A stretch of 61,171 bases of DNA from NCBI GenBank assembly GCA_900313235.1, contig OMQN01000003.1, positions 1 through 61,171 on the forward strand, written 5' to 3'. Shown piece by piece: positions 15,822 through 24,047 of this stretch. The number at the start of each line of letters is the position of its first letter. The first letter of the stretch is position 1. Source of the stretch: an uncultured Prevotellaceae bacterium (GTDB taxonomy: Bacteria > Bacteroidota > Bacteroidia > Bacteroidales > Bacteroidaceae). Under the pieces are notes generated by a model. It did not search any database. It was not told the origin of the DNA and saw only the letters and a list, made by a program, of their open reading frames with translations. The position numbers and the translations under genes were made by a program.

Positions 15822-15920
15822 CTACTTAATGACTCTCACGCACAGCATGGTAAGGTCGTCGTTCGGTTCAGCACCGTCACGATGGGCTTCAACCTGTTCG
15901 CGCAACATTTCGATAGGTAT
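15822..15920 (-). pseudogene. C-terminal stump of a PP2C/SpoIIE-type phosphatase (RsbU-like)
   Basis: In frame up to the TAG at 15822-15824 the minus strand reads IPIEMLREQVEAHRDG followed by AEPNDDLTMLCVRVIK. 'DDLTML' with the preceding helix is the usual C-terminus of SpoIIE-domain serine phosphatases. Nothing upstream in this frame resembles the rest of that domain; instead the 3' end of dapA starts at 15947. The gene is thus reduced to about 32 codons by a deletion. The stump directly precedes the RsbW-like gene, matching the usual phosphatase-RsbW-STAS order. Confidence 0.7.
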
Positions 15921-15946
15921 AGCAATCAAAAGAGGGGGAGTAAAAA

Positions 15947-16834
15947 TCAAATCTTCAGTTCCTTCATAATCTCGCTCATGCGTTGGAGCGTACTGATGCG
16001 TGTGGGCACCAGTGGCAAACGCAAGCGATTCTCGATATAACCCATTTCGCTGAGCATGCACTTCACACCAGCAGGGTTGCCGTCGACAAAGAGCAACGAG
16101 AAGAGGTCGATGAAGCGGTGGTGAATCTTTCGAGCACCATCGTATTCGCCCTTCATCTGCAGACGAATCATCTTGGAGAACTCGCGAGGCAACGCATTAC
16201 CGATAACACTGATAACACCAACAGCACCACACGAAATCATGGGGAACGTCAGCGCATCGTCACCAGAGATGACATCAAAGTTGCGAGGCTTGTTCTTGAT
16301 AATCTCGTCAACCTGTTCCAGATTACCGGAAGCCTCCTTGATGGCTACGATGTTCGGACAGTCATGAGCCAGGCGTACTGTCGTTGCGGCTGTCATGTTA
16401 ACACCCGTACGACCAGGTACGTTATACAAGACCACGGGCAGCTGTGTAGCTGCCGCTATGGTTTTGAAATGCTGATAGAGTCCTTCCTGCGAGGGCTTAT
16501 TGTAATAGGGACATACGCTGAGTATGCCATCGACTCCGCGGAAGTCGCCCGTCTGCAACTCATTAACGATGGCTGCGGTATTGTTACCACCACATCCCAT
16601 GAGGATGGGTACGCGTCCACCAACCAAGTCGACGATGAGGTCCTTAATCTTCTGTTTCTCGTCAGCTGTCAATGTAGGAGTCTCACCTGTTGTTGCCAGG
16701 ATACAGAAGAAGTCCGCTCCGTTATTCAGTTGGTACTCTACGAGGCGAATCAGCGACTTAAAGTCTACTGATCCATCCTCCATAAAGGGTGTTATCAACG
16801 CAATACCTAATCCTTTGAAGATGTTATGTGCCAT
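15947..16834 (-). CDS. dapA: 4-hydroxy-tetrahydrodipicolinate synthase
   Basis: DapA condenses pyruvate with aspartate semialdehyde, the first committed step to lysine and meso-diaminopimelate. Schiff-base Lys166 lies in NIVAIKEASGN, Tyr137 in VVLYNVPGRTG, and the Thr pair at 48-49 in LATTGETPTL. The 295-residue length is normal and the C-terminus (MSEIMKELKI) is complete, so the deletion that removed the neighbouring phosphatase did not damage it. A TAATTTTG box (16866-16873) gives it its own promoter. Confidence 0.97.
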   Translation of the reverse strand: MAHNIFKGLGIALITPFMEDGSVDFKSLIRLVEYQLNNGADFFCILATTGETPTLTADEKQKIKDLIVDLVGGRVPILMGCGGNNTAAIVNELQTGDFRGVDGILSVCPYYNKPSQEGLYQHFKTIAAATQLPVVLYNVPGRTGVNMTAATTVRLAHDCPNIVAIKEASGNLEQVDEIIKNKPRNFDVISGDDALTFPMISCGAVGVISVIGNALPREFSKMIRLQMKGEYDGARKIHHRFIDLFSLLFVDGNPAGVKCMLSEMGYIENRLRLPLVPTRISTLQRMSEIMKELKI

Positions 16835-16865
16835 AAATATTCTTAAATTCTTGTCTTTGCGGCTG

Positions 16866-16873
16866 CAAAATTA
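16866..16873 (-). promoter_or_regulatory. Promoter -7 box (TAATTTTG) of dapA
   Basis: The minus strand reads GTAATTTTGCAGCC, matching TAnnTTTG, about 30 nt before the dapA ATG. Confidence 0.7.
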
Positions 16874-16922
16874 CACAATTTAATTGTAAAACGTTAAAGA
16901 ATTGCTAAAAAAAATGTCATTT

Positions 16923-18998
16923 TCACACTTTCCTTAATACGACAGCCGAGCGGGCAGGGATATAGAGCTTGAGCCACTCCTTGCGATCCTCTACATACAT
17001 GGGGTCATAGTTGGTCAGGTGCGTCACCGTGTCGTCTGCGAAACCATTGCCGCCAAACTCCTTAGCATCGGTATTGAGCACTACCTCGTAAGAGCCCGTA
17101 GGAACGAGGAATCCGTAGTCCGTATAGCTGCGCGTCGGTGAGAAGTTGAAGACGAATACGAGGTCGCCGCGCATGTAGCACAGCACCTGGTCGCCATCGT
17201 TGTGCCAAATCTCTGTAACAGGCGTATTCTGGAAATTCTTCTGTGACTTGATGACCTCCAGCATCTTCTGGTCGAAGTCACCCAGCCAGTGATAGCAGAG
17301 ATCCTTGTTGTCGACGAGGTTCCACTGACGACGGGCATACTTGTATGACCAACCGTTCCCCTCACGTGGGAAGTCTATCCACTCTGGGTGTCCGAACTCA
17401 TTACCCATGAAGTTCAAGTAGCCACCATTGATAGCACCGGCTGTTACCAGACGAATCATCTTGTGCAGGGCAATACCACGCTGGGCAATATCGTTGACAT
17501 CTTTCTTGGCAAAGTGCCAGTACATATCGGCGTCTATCAGACGGAAGATAATGGTCTTGTCGCCCACCAGCGCCTGGTCGTGACTCTCGCAATAGGAAAT
17601 GGTCTTCTCATCAGGACGACGGTTCTTGACCTCCCAGAAGATAGAGCATACATTGATATCCTCATCACGCACCTCCTTAATGGTCTTGATCCAATAGTCA
17701 GGGATATTCATCGCCATACGATAGTCAAAGCCATAGCCGCCGTCCTCGAATTTAGCGGCCAGACCAGGCATACCGCTGACCTCCTCAGCAATAGTGATGG
17801 CATTCTTGTTAACCTCGTGAATCAGACAGTTTGCCAGGGTGAGGTAGCAGATAGCATTGTCATCCTCATGGCCATTGAAATAGTCACCATAGCCGCCAAA
17901 GGCTTCTCCCAGTCCGTGACTGTAATATAGCATAGACGTTACGCCATCGAAGCGGAAACCATCGAAGTGGAACTCCTCCAACCAATACTTACAGTTGCTC
18001 AGCAGGAAGTGCAGAACGTCGTCTTTGCCGTAGTCGAAGCACAGCGAGTCCCATGCCGGATGCTCGTGGCGGTCGCCAGGATAGAAGAACTGGTTAGGGT
18101 CGCCAGCCAAATTGCCCAAGCCCTCTACCTCGTTCTTCACAGCATGTGAGTGTACAATATCCATGATGACGGCTATACCCATCTTATGGGCTGTGTCAAT
18201 CATCTCCTTCAGTTCTTCGGGAGTACCAAAGCGGCTTGAAGGAGCAAAGAACGAAGACACATGATATCCAAAGCTGCCATAATAAGGATGCTCCTGGATA
18301 GCCATCACCTGAATAGCATTGTAGCCGTCCTTTTTCACACGTGGCAGCACATTCTCCGTAAACTCCTTATAGGTGCCTACCTTCTCGGCATCCTGACCCA
18401 TACCCACATGGCACTCGTAGATGAGCAGCGGCGACTTGTCCGGCTTGAAGGTCTTTTTCTTCCATACGTAGGGTTTCTCAGGATTCCACACCTGCGCGGA
18501 GAATATCTTGGTCTGTTCATCCTGTACAACGCGGCGGCACCAAGCGGGAATGCGCTCACCCTCTCCACCATTCCACTTGACCTTCATCTTATAGAGGTCA
18601 CCGTGCTTGATGGCTTTCTCCGAGAGTCTCAGTTCCCAGTTGCCAGTCCCCTCAATGCGCTTACACTTATATTTGTCTGACTCCTGCCAGTTGTTGAAAT
18701 CGCCAATCAGATATATCGCAGTAGCGTTCGGTGCCCACTCACGGAACACCCATCCCTTTGCCAATTTGTGCAGACCAAAATAGAGATGTCCGCTGGCAAA
18801 GTCGCTCAGCGTCTTCTTACCATTACGTGTCAGCTGGGCAATCTTCCATAGTGCATGGTCATGACGACCGCGGATAGCCTGTTCAAAAGGTTCCAGCCAC
18901 GAGTCGTTACGTACCAATCCAATGTGTTTGGGTTCTTCTACCTTCTTGGTTTTCTTCGAAGTGTCTTTCTTCGTAGTAGTCTTTTTAGTTGTTGCCAT
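16923..18998 (-). CDS. glgB: 1,4-alpha-glucan branching enzyme, eukaryote-like GH13
   Basis: The enzyme makes alpha-1,6 branches in glycogen. After a Lys/Thr-rich basic leader (residues 1-20) come a CBM48 domain (REWAPNATAIYLIGDFNNW, 87-104) and a GH13 barrel. Region I is MDIVHSHAVKN, region II FDGFRFDGVTSM with nucleophile Asp351, region III TIAEEVSGMPG with acid/base Glu405, and region IV SYCESHDQALVGDKT with Asp474. The 'SHDQALVGDKT' form is typical of eukaryotic branching enzymes and their bacterial relatives (GH13_8) rather than E. coli GlgB. The gene starts 4 nt after the YhcH gene and is probably co-transcribed with it. Confidence 0.93.
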   Translation of the reverse strand: MATTKKTTTKKDTSKKTKKVEEPKHIGLVRNDSWLEPFEQAIRGRHDHALWKIAQLTRNGKKTLSDFASGHLYFGLHKLAKGWVFREWAPNATAIYLIGDFNNWQESDKYKCKRIEGTGNWELRLSEKAIKHGDLYKMKVKWNGGEGERIPAWCRRVVQDEQTKIFSAQVWNPEKPYVWKKKTFKPDKSPLLIYECHVGMGQDAEKVGTYKEFTENVLPRVKKDGYNAIQVMAIQEHPYYGSFGYHVSSFFAPSSRFGTPEELKEMIDTAHKMGIAVIMDIVHSHAVKNEVEGLGNLAGDPNQFFYPGDRHEHPAWDSLCFDYGKDDVLHFLLSNCKYWLEEFHFDGFRFDGVTSMLYYSHGLGEAFGGYGDYFNGHEDDNAICYLTLANCLIHEVNKNAITIAEEVSGMPGLAAKFEDGGYGFDYRMAMNIPDYWIKTIKEVRDEDINVCSIFWEVKNRRPDEKTISYCESHDQALVGDKTIIFRLIDADMYWHFAKKDVNDIAQRGIALHKMIRLVTAGAINGGYLNFMGNEFGHPEWIDFPREGNGWSYKYARRQWNLVDNKDLCYHWLGDFDQKMLEVIKSQKNFQNTPVTEIWHNDGDQVLCYMRGDLVFVFNFSPTRSYTDYGFLVPTGSYEVVLNTDAKEFGGNGFADDTVTHLTNYDPMYVEDRKEWLKLYIPARSAVVLRKV

Positions 18999-19002
18999 AG
19001 AA

Positions 19003-19449
19003 TTATGCTTTTACTTTAAATATAGCTTTCTTGAATTCGGGGACTCCTGCAATACAGGGTGCATGACCGTCTTGCGGAAAGAAGATAACCATCATACCAG
19101 TCTGGCAGGTCACATAGCTGTCGGCTGCCACATTGGGAATCATGGTAATATCCTTCTCTTCATCAAATTCCGTCTGAGGCAGCAGGCTGCGATGGGTATA
19201 GCCGTAGGTTTCGGTAGCCGTCAGCGGTATCTGGATATCAATCATCCTATTGTGTGCCTCAAGAACCGCCTCGTCAGGCGTTTTTCCCTTGGTAGTAGTA
19301 ATGTTGACAAAAAGGTCCTGGCCTTCGATTTCATACTTACCATCTGCCATCTTGTTCAAATCGTTGGCTTTCAGGAACTCCACAACTTTAGGAAACAGCG
19401 GATTGAGAGCCGCATATTTCTCCAAATTGTCTAACTTGTCGATGATCAT
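19003..19449 (-). CDS. YhcH/YjgK/YiaL family protein
   Basis: This is a 148-residue cupin-like protein of the DUF386 family, whose members are linked to N-acetylneuraminate and other sugar anomer handling. Family landmarks are AHNRMIDIQIPLTATETYGYT and the metal-site region MMVIFFPQDGHAPCIA with conserved His. No sialic acid genes are nearby. It lies between the MORN gene (43-nt spacer carrying a 16-bp direct repeat) and the branching enzyme (4-nt spacer), so a role in carbohydrate metabolism is plausible but unproven. Confidence 0.88.
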   Translation of the reverse strand: MIIDKLDNLEKYAALNPLFPKVVEFLKANDLNKMADGKYEIEGQDLFVNITTTKGKTPDEAVLEAHNRMIDIQIPLTATETYGYTHRSLLPQTEFDEEKDITMIPNVAADSYVTCQTGMMVIFFPQDGHAPCIAGVPEFKKAIFKVKA

Positions 19450-19454
19450 AGTAT

Positions 19455-19493
19455 TTTAATGTTTAATCTTTCTGAAATTTAATGTTTAATCTT
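19455..19493. repeat. 16-bp direct repeat in an intergenic spacer
   Basis: TTTAATGTTTAATCTT occurs at 19455-19470 and again at 19478-19493. Its exact reverse complement is at 24023-24038 in another intergenic spacer. Confidence 0.7.
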
Positions 19494-20608
19494 CAATCTA
19501 CCTGTCGTTTGCCTCTGACATACGTGCCTTGAGCGGTGATATTACCATTGCGGTCTTTCTCTACAAAGCGACCGTCACGGCGATCGTCAGCGTAGGTACC
19601 TTCAAAACGCAGGCCTTCCTTATTCTCTTCGATAGCAGGTCCATGGCGTTTGCCTTCCTTGAAATGCCCACGGAACTTAGAACCGTCAGCATAGCGGGCG
19701 ATACCCTCTCCATGTATGGTGCCATCACGGAACTGTCCTTCGAAATAATCACCATTCTTCATCGTCAGTTTACCACGACCGTTGGGTTTATCAGCCTTCC
19801 ATTCACCCTGGTAGGTATTACCATTCTTCCACACCAGCGTACCCTGACCGTGCTTGTCACCCTTATAGAACTGACCAGTATAGCGGTCTCCATTGGCATA
19901 GCGGAAGATACCCTGTCCTGTGCGCTGACCATTGACATAGTCACCATCGTAGAAGTCGCCATTCTGGAACTTGTAAATACCCTTACCATTCTGGGCATCA
20001 TTGTTGAACGAACCGATATAGACGTCACCATTGGCATAGCGGAACGTACCCTTACCCTGCTGGCGGTTATCCTTCCACTGGCCTTCATAGGAAGAACCAT
20101 CTCCCCAGCTGAAAGTGCCACGGCCATTCTTCATGTCATCAAACCACTCACCCTCGTAGTAGGCTCCACCTTTATAGGTATAGCGTCCCTTGCCATGACG
20201 CTTGCTCTGCTTCCATTGTCCATCATAGACGTCACCATTGTAGTAATACATGATGCCATGGCCTTCCTGTTCATCACGATACCACAAGCCTACATACTTG
20301 TTGTTGTTATTGAAATAGAAAGTACCTTGGCCGTGTTGGTGATCCTGCATCCACTGTCCTTCATACTTTTCGCCATCATGGAAGGTATACACGCCATAGC
20401 CCTGACGTTTCCCCTTGGCATACTCGCCCTCAAAGCGGTCTCCGTCTTTCCATATTGTCGTACCTTTTCCATGTGGTTTTCCTGACATCATCTGCCCCTT
20501 GTACTCTCCGCCGTCTTTCATTTTACAGGAGCCAAGGGTTATCTTTTGCGCCGACACAGACAGTGCCAACAGGGAATAAAAAGCAAGTATTATATTTCGT
20601 TTCTTCAT
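19493..20608 (-). CDS. Exported MORN-repeat protein
   Basis: A signal peptide (MKKRNIILAFYSLLALSVSA) precedes about fourteen consecutive MORN repeats of some 23 residues each, pattern YxGxWxxxxxxGxGxxxxxxGd (for example YEGQWMQDHQHGQGTFYF). The repeats fill the entire mature protein, giving an extended beta-hairpin ribbon that may bind the envelope or other proteins. I chose the second Met (20606-20608): the upstream Met at 20620 would lie only about 4 nt after the start site predicted from the TACCTTTG box. The GH25 protein at 24802 also has MORN-like segments. Confidence 0.88.
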   Translation of the reverse strand: MKKRNIILAFYSLLALSVSAQKITLGSCKMKDGGEYKGQMMSGKPHGKGTTIWKDGDRFEGEYAKGKRQGYGVYTFHDGEKYEGQWMQDHQHGQGTFYFNNNNKYVGLWYRDEQEGHGIMYYYNGDVYDGQWKQSKRHGKGRYTYKGGAYYEGEWFDDMKNGRGTFSWGDGSSYEGQWKDNRQQGKGTFRYANGDVYIGSFNNDAQNGKGIYKFQNGDFYDGDYVNGQRTGQGIFRYANGDRYTGQFYKGDKHGQGTLVWKNGNTYQGEWKADKPNGRGKLTMKNGDYFEGQFRDGTIHGEGIARYADGSKFRGHFKEGKRHGPAIEENKEGLRFEGTYADDRRDGRFVEKDRNGNITAQGTYVRGKRQVD

Positions 20609-20630
20609 AAGAATAGGCATTTAAACTTGA

Positions 20631-20638
20631 CAAAGGTA
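20631..20638 (-). promoter_or_regulatory. Promoter -7 box (TACCTTTG) of the MORN operon
   Basis: The minus strand reads TATACCTTTGTC, matching TAnnTTTG. It is divergent from the kdsB promoter 44 nt away. Confidence 0.7.
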
Positions 20639-20681
20639 TAAAAAAAAACCGATACTACAAAGCGTTTTAAAAATTATTCAC

Positions 20682-20689
20682 TATCTTTG
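20682..20689 (+). promoter_or_regulatory. Promoter -7 box (TATCTTTG) of kdsB
   Basis: ACTATCTTTGCAGC lies 22 nt before the chosen kdsB ATG at 20712. Confidence 0.75.
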
Positions 20690-20711
20690 CAGCAGATTTA
20701 CATGTTTGATT

Positions 20712-21461
20712 ATGAAATTTATTGCTATCATACCTGCCAGATATGCGTCAACACGCTTTCCTGGCAAACCATTGGCTATGCTGGGCGGCAAGACTGTCAT
20801 CCAGCGCGTTTACGAACAGGCATCGGCTGTCCTCGAGGAGGCATATGTCGCTACTGACGATGAACGAATCTATCAGGCTGTCGAGGCTTTTGGCGGTTGC
20901 GCTGTCATGACCCGGGCCGACCACAAGAGCGGCACCGACCGCCTGGAGGAAGCTGCTACGAAAATAGGTACCGACGCTGATGTCATCATCAATATCCAAG
21001 GTGACGAACCATTCATTCAGAAGTCACAAATAGAGACCTTAAAAGGTCTTTTTGAAAACGATGAAACTCAAATTGGCACATTAGGAAAACCTTTTGAGAA
21101 CATGGAAGCTGTACAGAATCCCAACTCCCCCAAAATCGTATGCGACCGCCGTGGCTTTGCCCTATACTTCAGCCGCAGCGTAATACCCTATGTCCGCGGG
21201 GAAGAACCTGCCAATTGGCTGAATCACTTCCCCTACCTGAAGCACTTGGGCATTTACGCTTATCGCCGCCAGGTACTCCACGAGGTGACACAACTGCCAC
21301 AGTCATCACTGGAAAAAGCAGAGAGTCTGGAACAGCTACGCTGGTTGGAGAACGGCTACCGCATCCGCGTAGGCATTACGAATGTAGAAACGGTAGGTAT
21401 TGACACACCAGAAGATCTGCAACGCGCAGAAGAGTTTCTGAAAACACAAATGCAGGGCTAA
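20712..21461 (+). CDS. kdsB: 3-deoxy-manno-octulosonate cytidylyltransferase
   Basis: KdsB activates Kdo with CTP to CMP-Kdo for lipopolysaccharide inner core synthesis. The start MKFIAIIPARYASTRFPGKP is the classic family N-terminus, and INIQGDEPFI and the YAYRRQVL segment follow. I use the ATG at 20712; the TTG at 20706 adds two residues not seen in the family. The 249-residue length is normal. The stop codon lies in the loop of a terminator hairpin. A KdsC-like phosphatase of the same pathway is at 60387. Confidence 0.96.
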   Translation: MKFIAIIPARYASTRFPGKPLAMLGGKTVIQRVYEQASAVLEEAYVATDDERIYQAVEAFGGCAVMTRADHKSGTDRLEEAATKIGTDADVIINIQGDEPFIQKSQIETLKGLFENDETQIGTLGKPFENMEAVQNPNSPKIVCDRRGFALYFSRSVIPYVRGEEPANWLNHFPYLKHLGIYAYRRQVLHEVTQLPQSSLEKAESLEQLRWLENGYRIRVGITNVETVGIDTPEDLQRAEEFLKTQMQG

Positions 21462-21473
21462 TGCCCTGCATTT
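21448..21473 (+). terminator. Terminator overlapping the kdsB stop codon
   Basis: An 11-bp stem (AAATGCAGGGC at 21448-21458, complement at 21463-21473) with a 4-nt loop that contains part of the TAA stop. The 3' side is T-rich. It lies 10 nt from the end of the convergent dnaJ-like gene. Confidence 0.8.
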
Positions 21474-21482
21474 TCATTTCTG

Positions 21483-22154
21483 CTACCCTTGCTGCATCTG
21501 TTGCAGCAGTTGTTTCTGTCGTTCTGTCAGCCCTGTCGGCAACTTCACCTGGTAGGTCAGAATGAGATCTGTTCCTCCCCTACCCTTGCCACGCAGACGC
21601 ACTTTGGTACCCGGCTGCGTCTCTGGCTTTACTTTCAGTTTCAGTCGTTCTCCTGTACCTGTCGTTACCATGATATCACCGCCCAACAAGGCCGTATACA
21701 TATCGATAGTGACAGTAGCCTGCGTATTCTTGGGTTCCTCTTTATACGTGGTATGGGCACCAAAGCCTTGGCCACCCCGCATGCCGCCTCCAAACAAATC
21801 CTGGAAAAACGATGAGAAGCCGCCAGTACCTCCTGAGCCAAACGACGAGAAGTCGAAGCCCTCAAAAGGATTGCCCTGTGCACCACCATAGCCGCCAAAG
21901 CCAGCTCCCGCCTTCTCGTAAGCATCAGCCTGTTTCCACTGCTCACCATACTTATCGTATTTGGCACGTTTCTCTGGGTCTCCTATCACGTCGTAGGCCT
22001 CTGTCAACGCCTGGAATTTGGCCTTAGCTTTAGGGTCGTCAGGGTGCAAATCGGGGTGAAACTGCTTGGCACGTTTAAGATAAGCACGCTTCACCTCTTT
22101 CTGGGGTATGTTCTTGTCAACCCCTAAAATCTTGTAGTAATCAATAAATGCCAT
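21483..22154 (-). CDS. DnaJ-type co-chaperone, CbpA-like
   Basis: The J domain is residues 1-70 (FIDYYKILGVDKNIPQKEVK, with the HPD motif in KQFHPDLHPDD). A Gly/Phe-rich linker follows (GAGFGGYGGAQGNPFEGFDF and onward), then the C-terminal substrate-binding domain (GGDIMVTTGTGERLKLKVKP). The zinc-finger domain of DnaJ proper is absent, as in CbpA. The frame is open to 22259, but the ATG at 22152-22154 is right for the family and has an AGGAGG sequence 6 nt upstream, unusual in this window. It should stimulate DnaK ATPase. Confidence 0.93.
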   Translation of the reverse strand: MAFIDYYKILGVDKNIPQKEVKRAYLKRAKQFHPDLHPDDPKAKAKFQALTEAYDVIGDPEKRAKYDKYGEQWKQADAYEKAGAGFGGYGGAQGNPFEGFDFSSFGSGGTGGFSSFFQDLFGGGMRGGQGFGAHTTYKEEPKNTQATVTIDMYTALLGGDIMVTTGTGERLKLKVKPETQPGTKVRLRGKGRGGTDLILTYQVKLPTGLTERQKQLLQQMQQG

Positions 22155-22240
22155 AATACTACCTCCTATTATTTTATTTACTTTAACCTTTAACCAGCAA
22201 AAAGCGTGCCTAAGAACTTGGTGAATTAAAAAAATATCTC

Positions 22241-22248
22241 TACCTTTG
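22241..22248 (+). promoter_or_regulatory. Promoter -7 box (TACCTTTG) of the nucleotidase operon
   Basis: TCTACCTTTGCAAA matches TAnnTTTG and lies 34 nt before the ATG at 22283. Confidence 0.7.
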
Positions 22249-22282
22249 CAAAAAATCAATTGACACCTATCATTTCATACTG

Positions 22283-24016
22283 ATGAAAAAGACGATAACT
22301 ATTCTTGCGCTAATGTGCATCAGCTTGACAACTATGGCAAAACAAGCTAAAACAGTCACCCTGCGACTCATAGAGACATCTGACGTCCATGGTGCATTCT
22401 TTCCTTATAATTATACCGAGCGCCGTCCTATGCAGGGAACAATGGCACGTGTCAGCACATATCTCAAGCGTCAGCGCAAGAGCTATGGTGACCGCATCAT
22501 CTTGCTGGACAATGGTGACATTCTTCAAGGACAGCCCACCTGCTACTATACCAATTACATAAAGACGGATGCGCCCAATATTGCCGCCGAGGTTATCAAC
22601 TACCTCCAGTATGACGCTCAGAACTTCGGCAACCACGACGTAGAGACAGGACATGCCGTCTACGACAAATGGGTCAGCGAAATGAAGTGCCCAGTACTAG
22701 GTGCCAACATCATTGACACCAACACAGGTAAACCCTATGTCAAGCCCTATACCATCATTGAACGAGAGGGGGTACGTGTCGCTATCTTAGGTATGCTGAC
22801 ACCCGCCATTCCCAACTGGCTGCACGAGAGTCTTTGGACGGGGTTGCGCTTCGAGGAGATGATTCAGAGCGCACGCCACTGGGTGAAGGTACTCAAGGAG
22901 CGAGAAAAGGCCGACGTCATTGTAGGACTCTTCCATAGCGGATGGGAAGGTGGCATAACGACCCCCGACTACGACGAAGACGTTTCCAGGAAGATAGCTG
23001 AAACGGTAGAAGGCTTCGACGTCATTTTCTTTGGCCACGACCATACTGAGCGTAACACGACCGTCAATGGGGTACTTTGCCTGGACCCTTCATGTAATGC
23101 CGTCAAGGTAGCTCAAGCTACTATTACCTTGAAGATTAATAATGAAAAATCAGATTCTAAGAGCATAGAGGTGGTCAGCAAAAAGGGTGAGATTGTTGAC
23201 ATCACGGGAGAGTCCATCGACCAGCATTTCATGGCCCACTTCCAATCACAGACAGACGCTATACGACAGTTTGTAGAGCGCCAGTTGGGCACCTTTGTCA
23301 GTCCGATGCGCTCTCGCGACTGCTTTTTCGGTCCTGCACCCTTTACAGACCTAATCCATCTGTTGCAGTTAGAGCACACACATGCCGACGTCTCTTTCAA
23401 CGCGCCTCTGGCATTTAATACAGACATCAGTGCGGGTCCGATATATATGAGCGACATGTTCAAACTCTACCGTTTCGAGAACAAAATCTATGTGCTACGC
23501 ATGACGGGCGAGGAGATTCGCAAGCATCTGGAGATGAGCTATGACTTGTGGACGAACAGCATGCAGCATGCTGATGACCACATCATGCTGCTGGCTCCCA
23601 AGGCTCCCGGCGACAACCAGCGCGAAGGTTTCAAGAACTACACCTTCAACTTCGACTCGGCGGCAGGCATTGACTATGTGGTAGATGTCACCAAGCCCAA
23701 GGGACAGAAGGTGAACATCCTTCGCTTCTCCGACGGTCGTCCCTTCGACGAAAAAGCTTGGTATAAGGTGGCGATGAACAGCTATCGCGGCAATGGCGGC
23801 GGCGAACTGCTCACTCGCGGTGCCGGCATTCCCCTTGACTCCATCAACAACCGTATCATTTATATGAGTGAGCGCGACCAGCGTTACTACCTGACTCAGA
23901 AGATTGAGCGCGAAGGACGGGTTGAAGGTAAATCCCTGAACAACTGGCACTTTATCCCTGAGGCGTGGGCACGCCCAGCCATAGAACGTGACAGGAAACT
24001 GCTCTTTGGAGATTAA
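22283..24016 (+). CDS. Secreted 5'-nucleotidase / 2',3'-cyclic phosphodiesterase
   Basis: A signal peptide (MKKTITILALMCISLTTMA) leads into a calcineurin-like metallophosphatase. Metal-binding motifs in order are IETSDVHGAFFPYN, LDNGDILQGQP, NFGNHDVETG, LFHSGWEGG and FFGHDHTERN. The C-terminal half is the 5'-nucleotidase substrate domain (YRFENKIYVLRMTGEEI, MNSYRGNGGGELL). It should dephosphorylate nucleotides or open cyclic ones in the periplasm. NudC follows 31 nt later, so nucleotide salvage may be the common theme of the operon. Confidence 0.92.
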   Translation: MKKTITILALMCISLTTMAKQAKTVTLRLIETSDVHGAFFPYNYTERRPMQGTMARVSTYLKRQRKSYGDRIILLDNGDILQGQPTCYYTNYIKTDAPNIAAEVINYLQYDAQNFGNHDVETGHAVYDKWVSEMKCPVLGANIIDTNTGKPYVKPYTIIEREGVRVAILGMLTPAIPNWLHESLWTGLRFEEMIQSARHWVKVLKEREKADVIVGLFHSGWEGGITTPDYDEDVSRKIAETVEGFDVIFFGHDHTERNTTVNGVLCLDPSCNAVKVAQATITLKINNEKSDSKSIEVVSKKGEIVDITGESIDQHFMAHFQSQTDAIRQFVERQLGTFVSPMRSRDCFFGPAPFTDLIHLLQLEHTHADVSFNAPLAFNTDISAGPIYMSDMFKLYRFENKIYVLRMTGEEIRKHLEMSYDLWTNSMQHADDHIMLLAPKAPGDNQREGFKNYTFNFDSAAGIDYVVDVTKPKGQKVNILRFSDGRPFDEKAWYKVAMNSYRGNGGGELLTRGAGIPLDSINNRIIYMSERDQRYYLTQKIEREGRVEGKSLNNWHFIPEAWARPAIERDRKLLFGD

Positions 24017-24022
24017 ACATGA

Positions 24023-24038
24023 AAGATTAAACATTAAA
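24023..24038 (+). repeat. Intergenic 16-mer shared with 19455-19493
   Basis: AAGATTAAACATTAAA is the exact reverse complement of the direct repeat at 19455 and 19478. It lies between the nucleotidase stop and the NudC start. Confidence 0.6.
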
Positions 24039-24047
24039 TATTCTATC

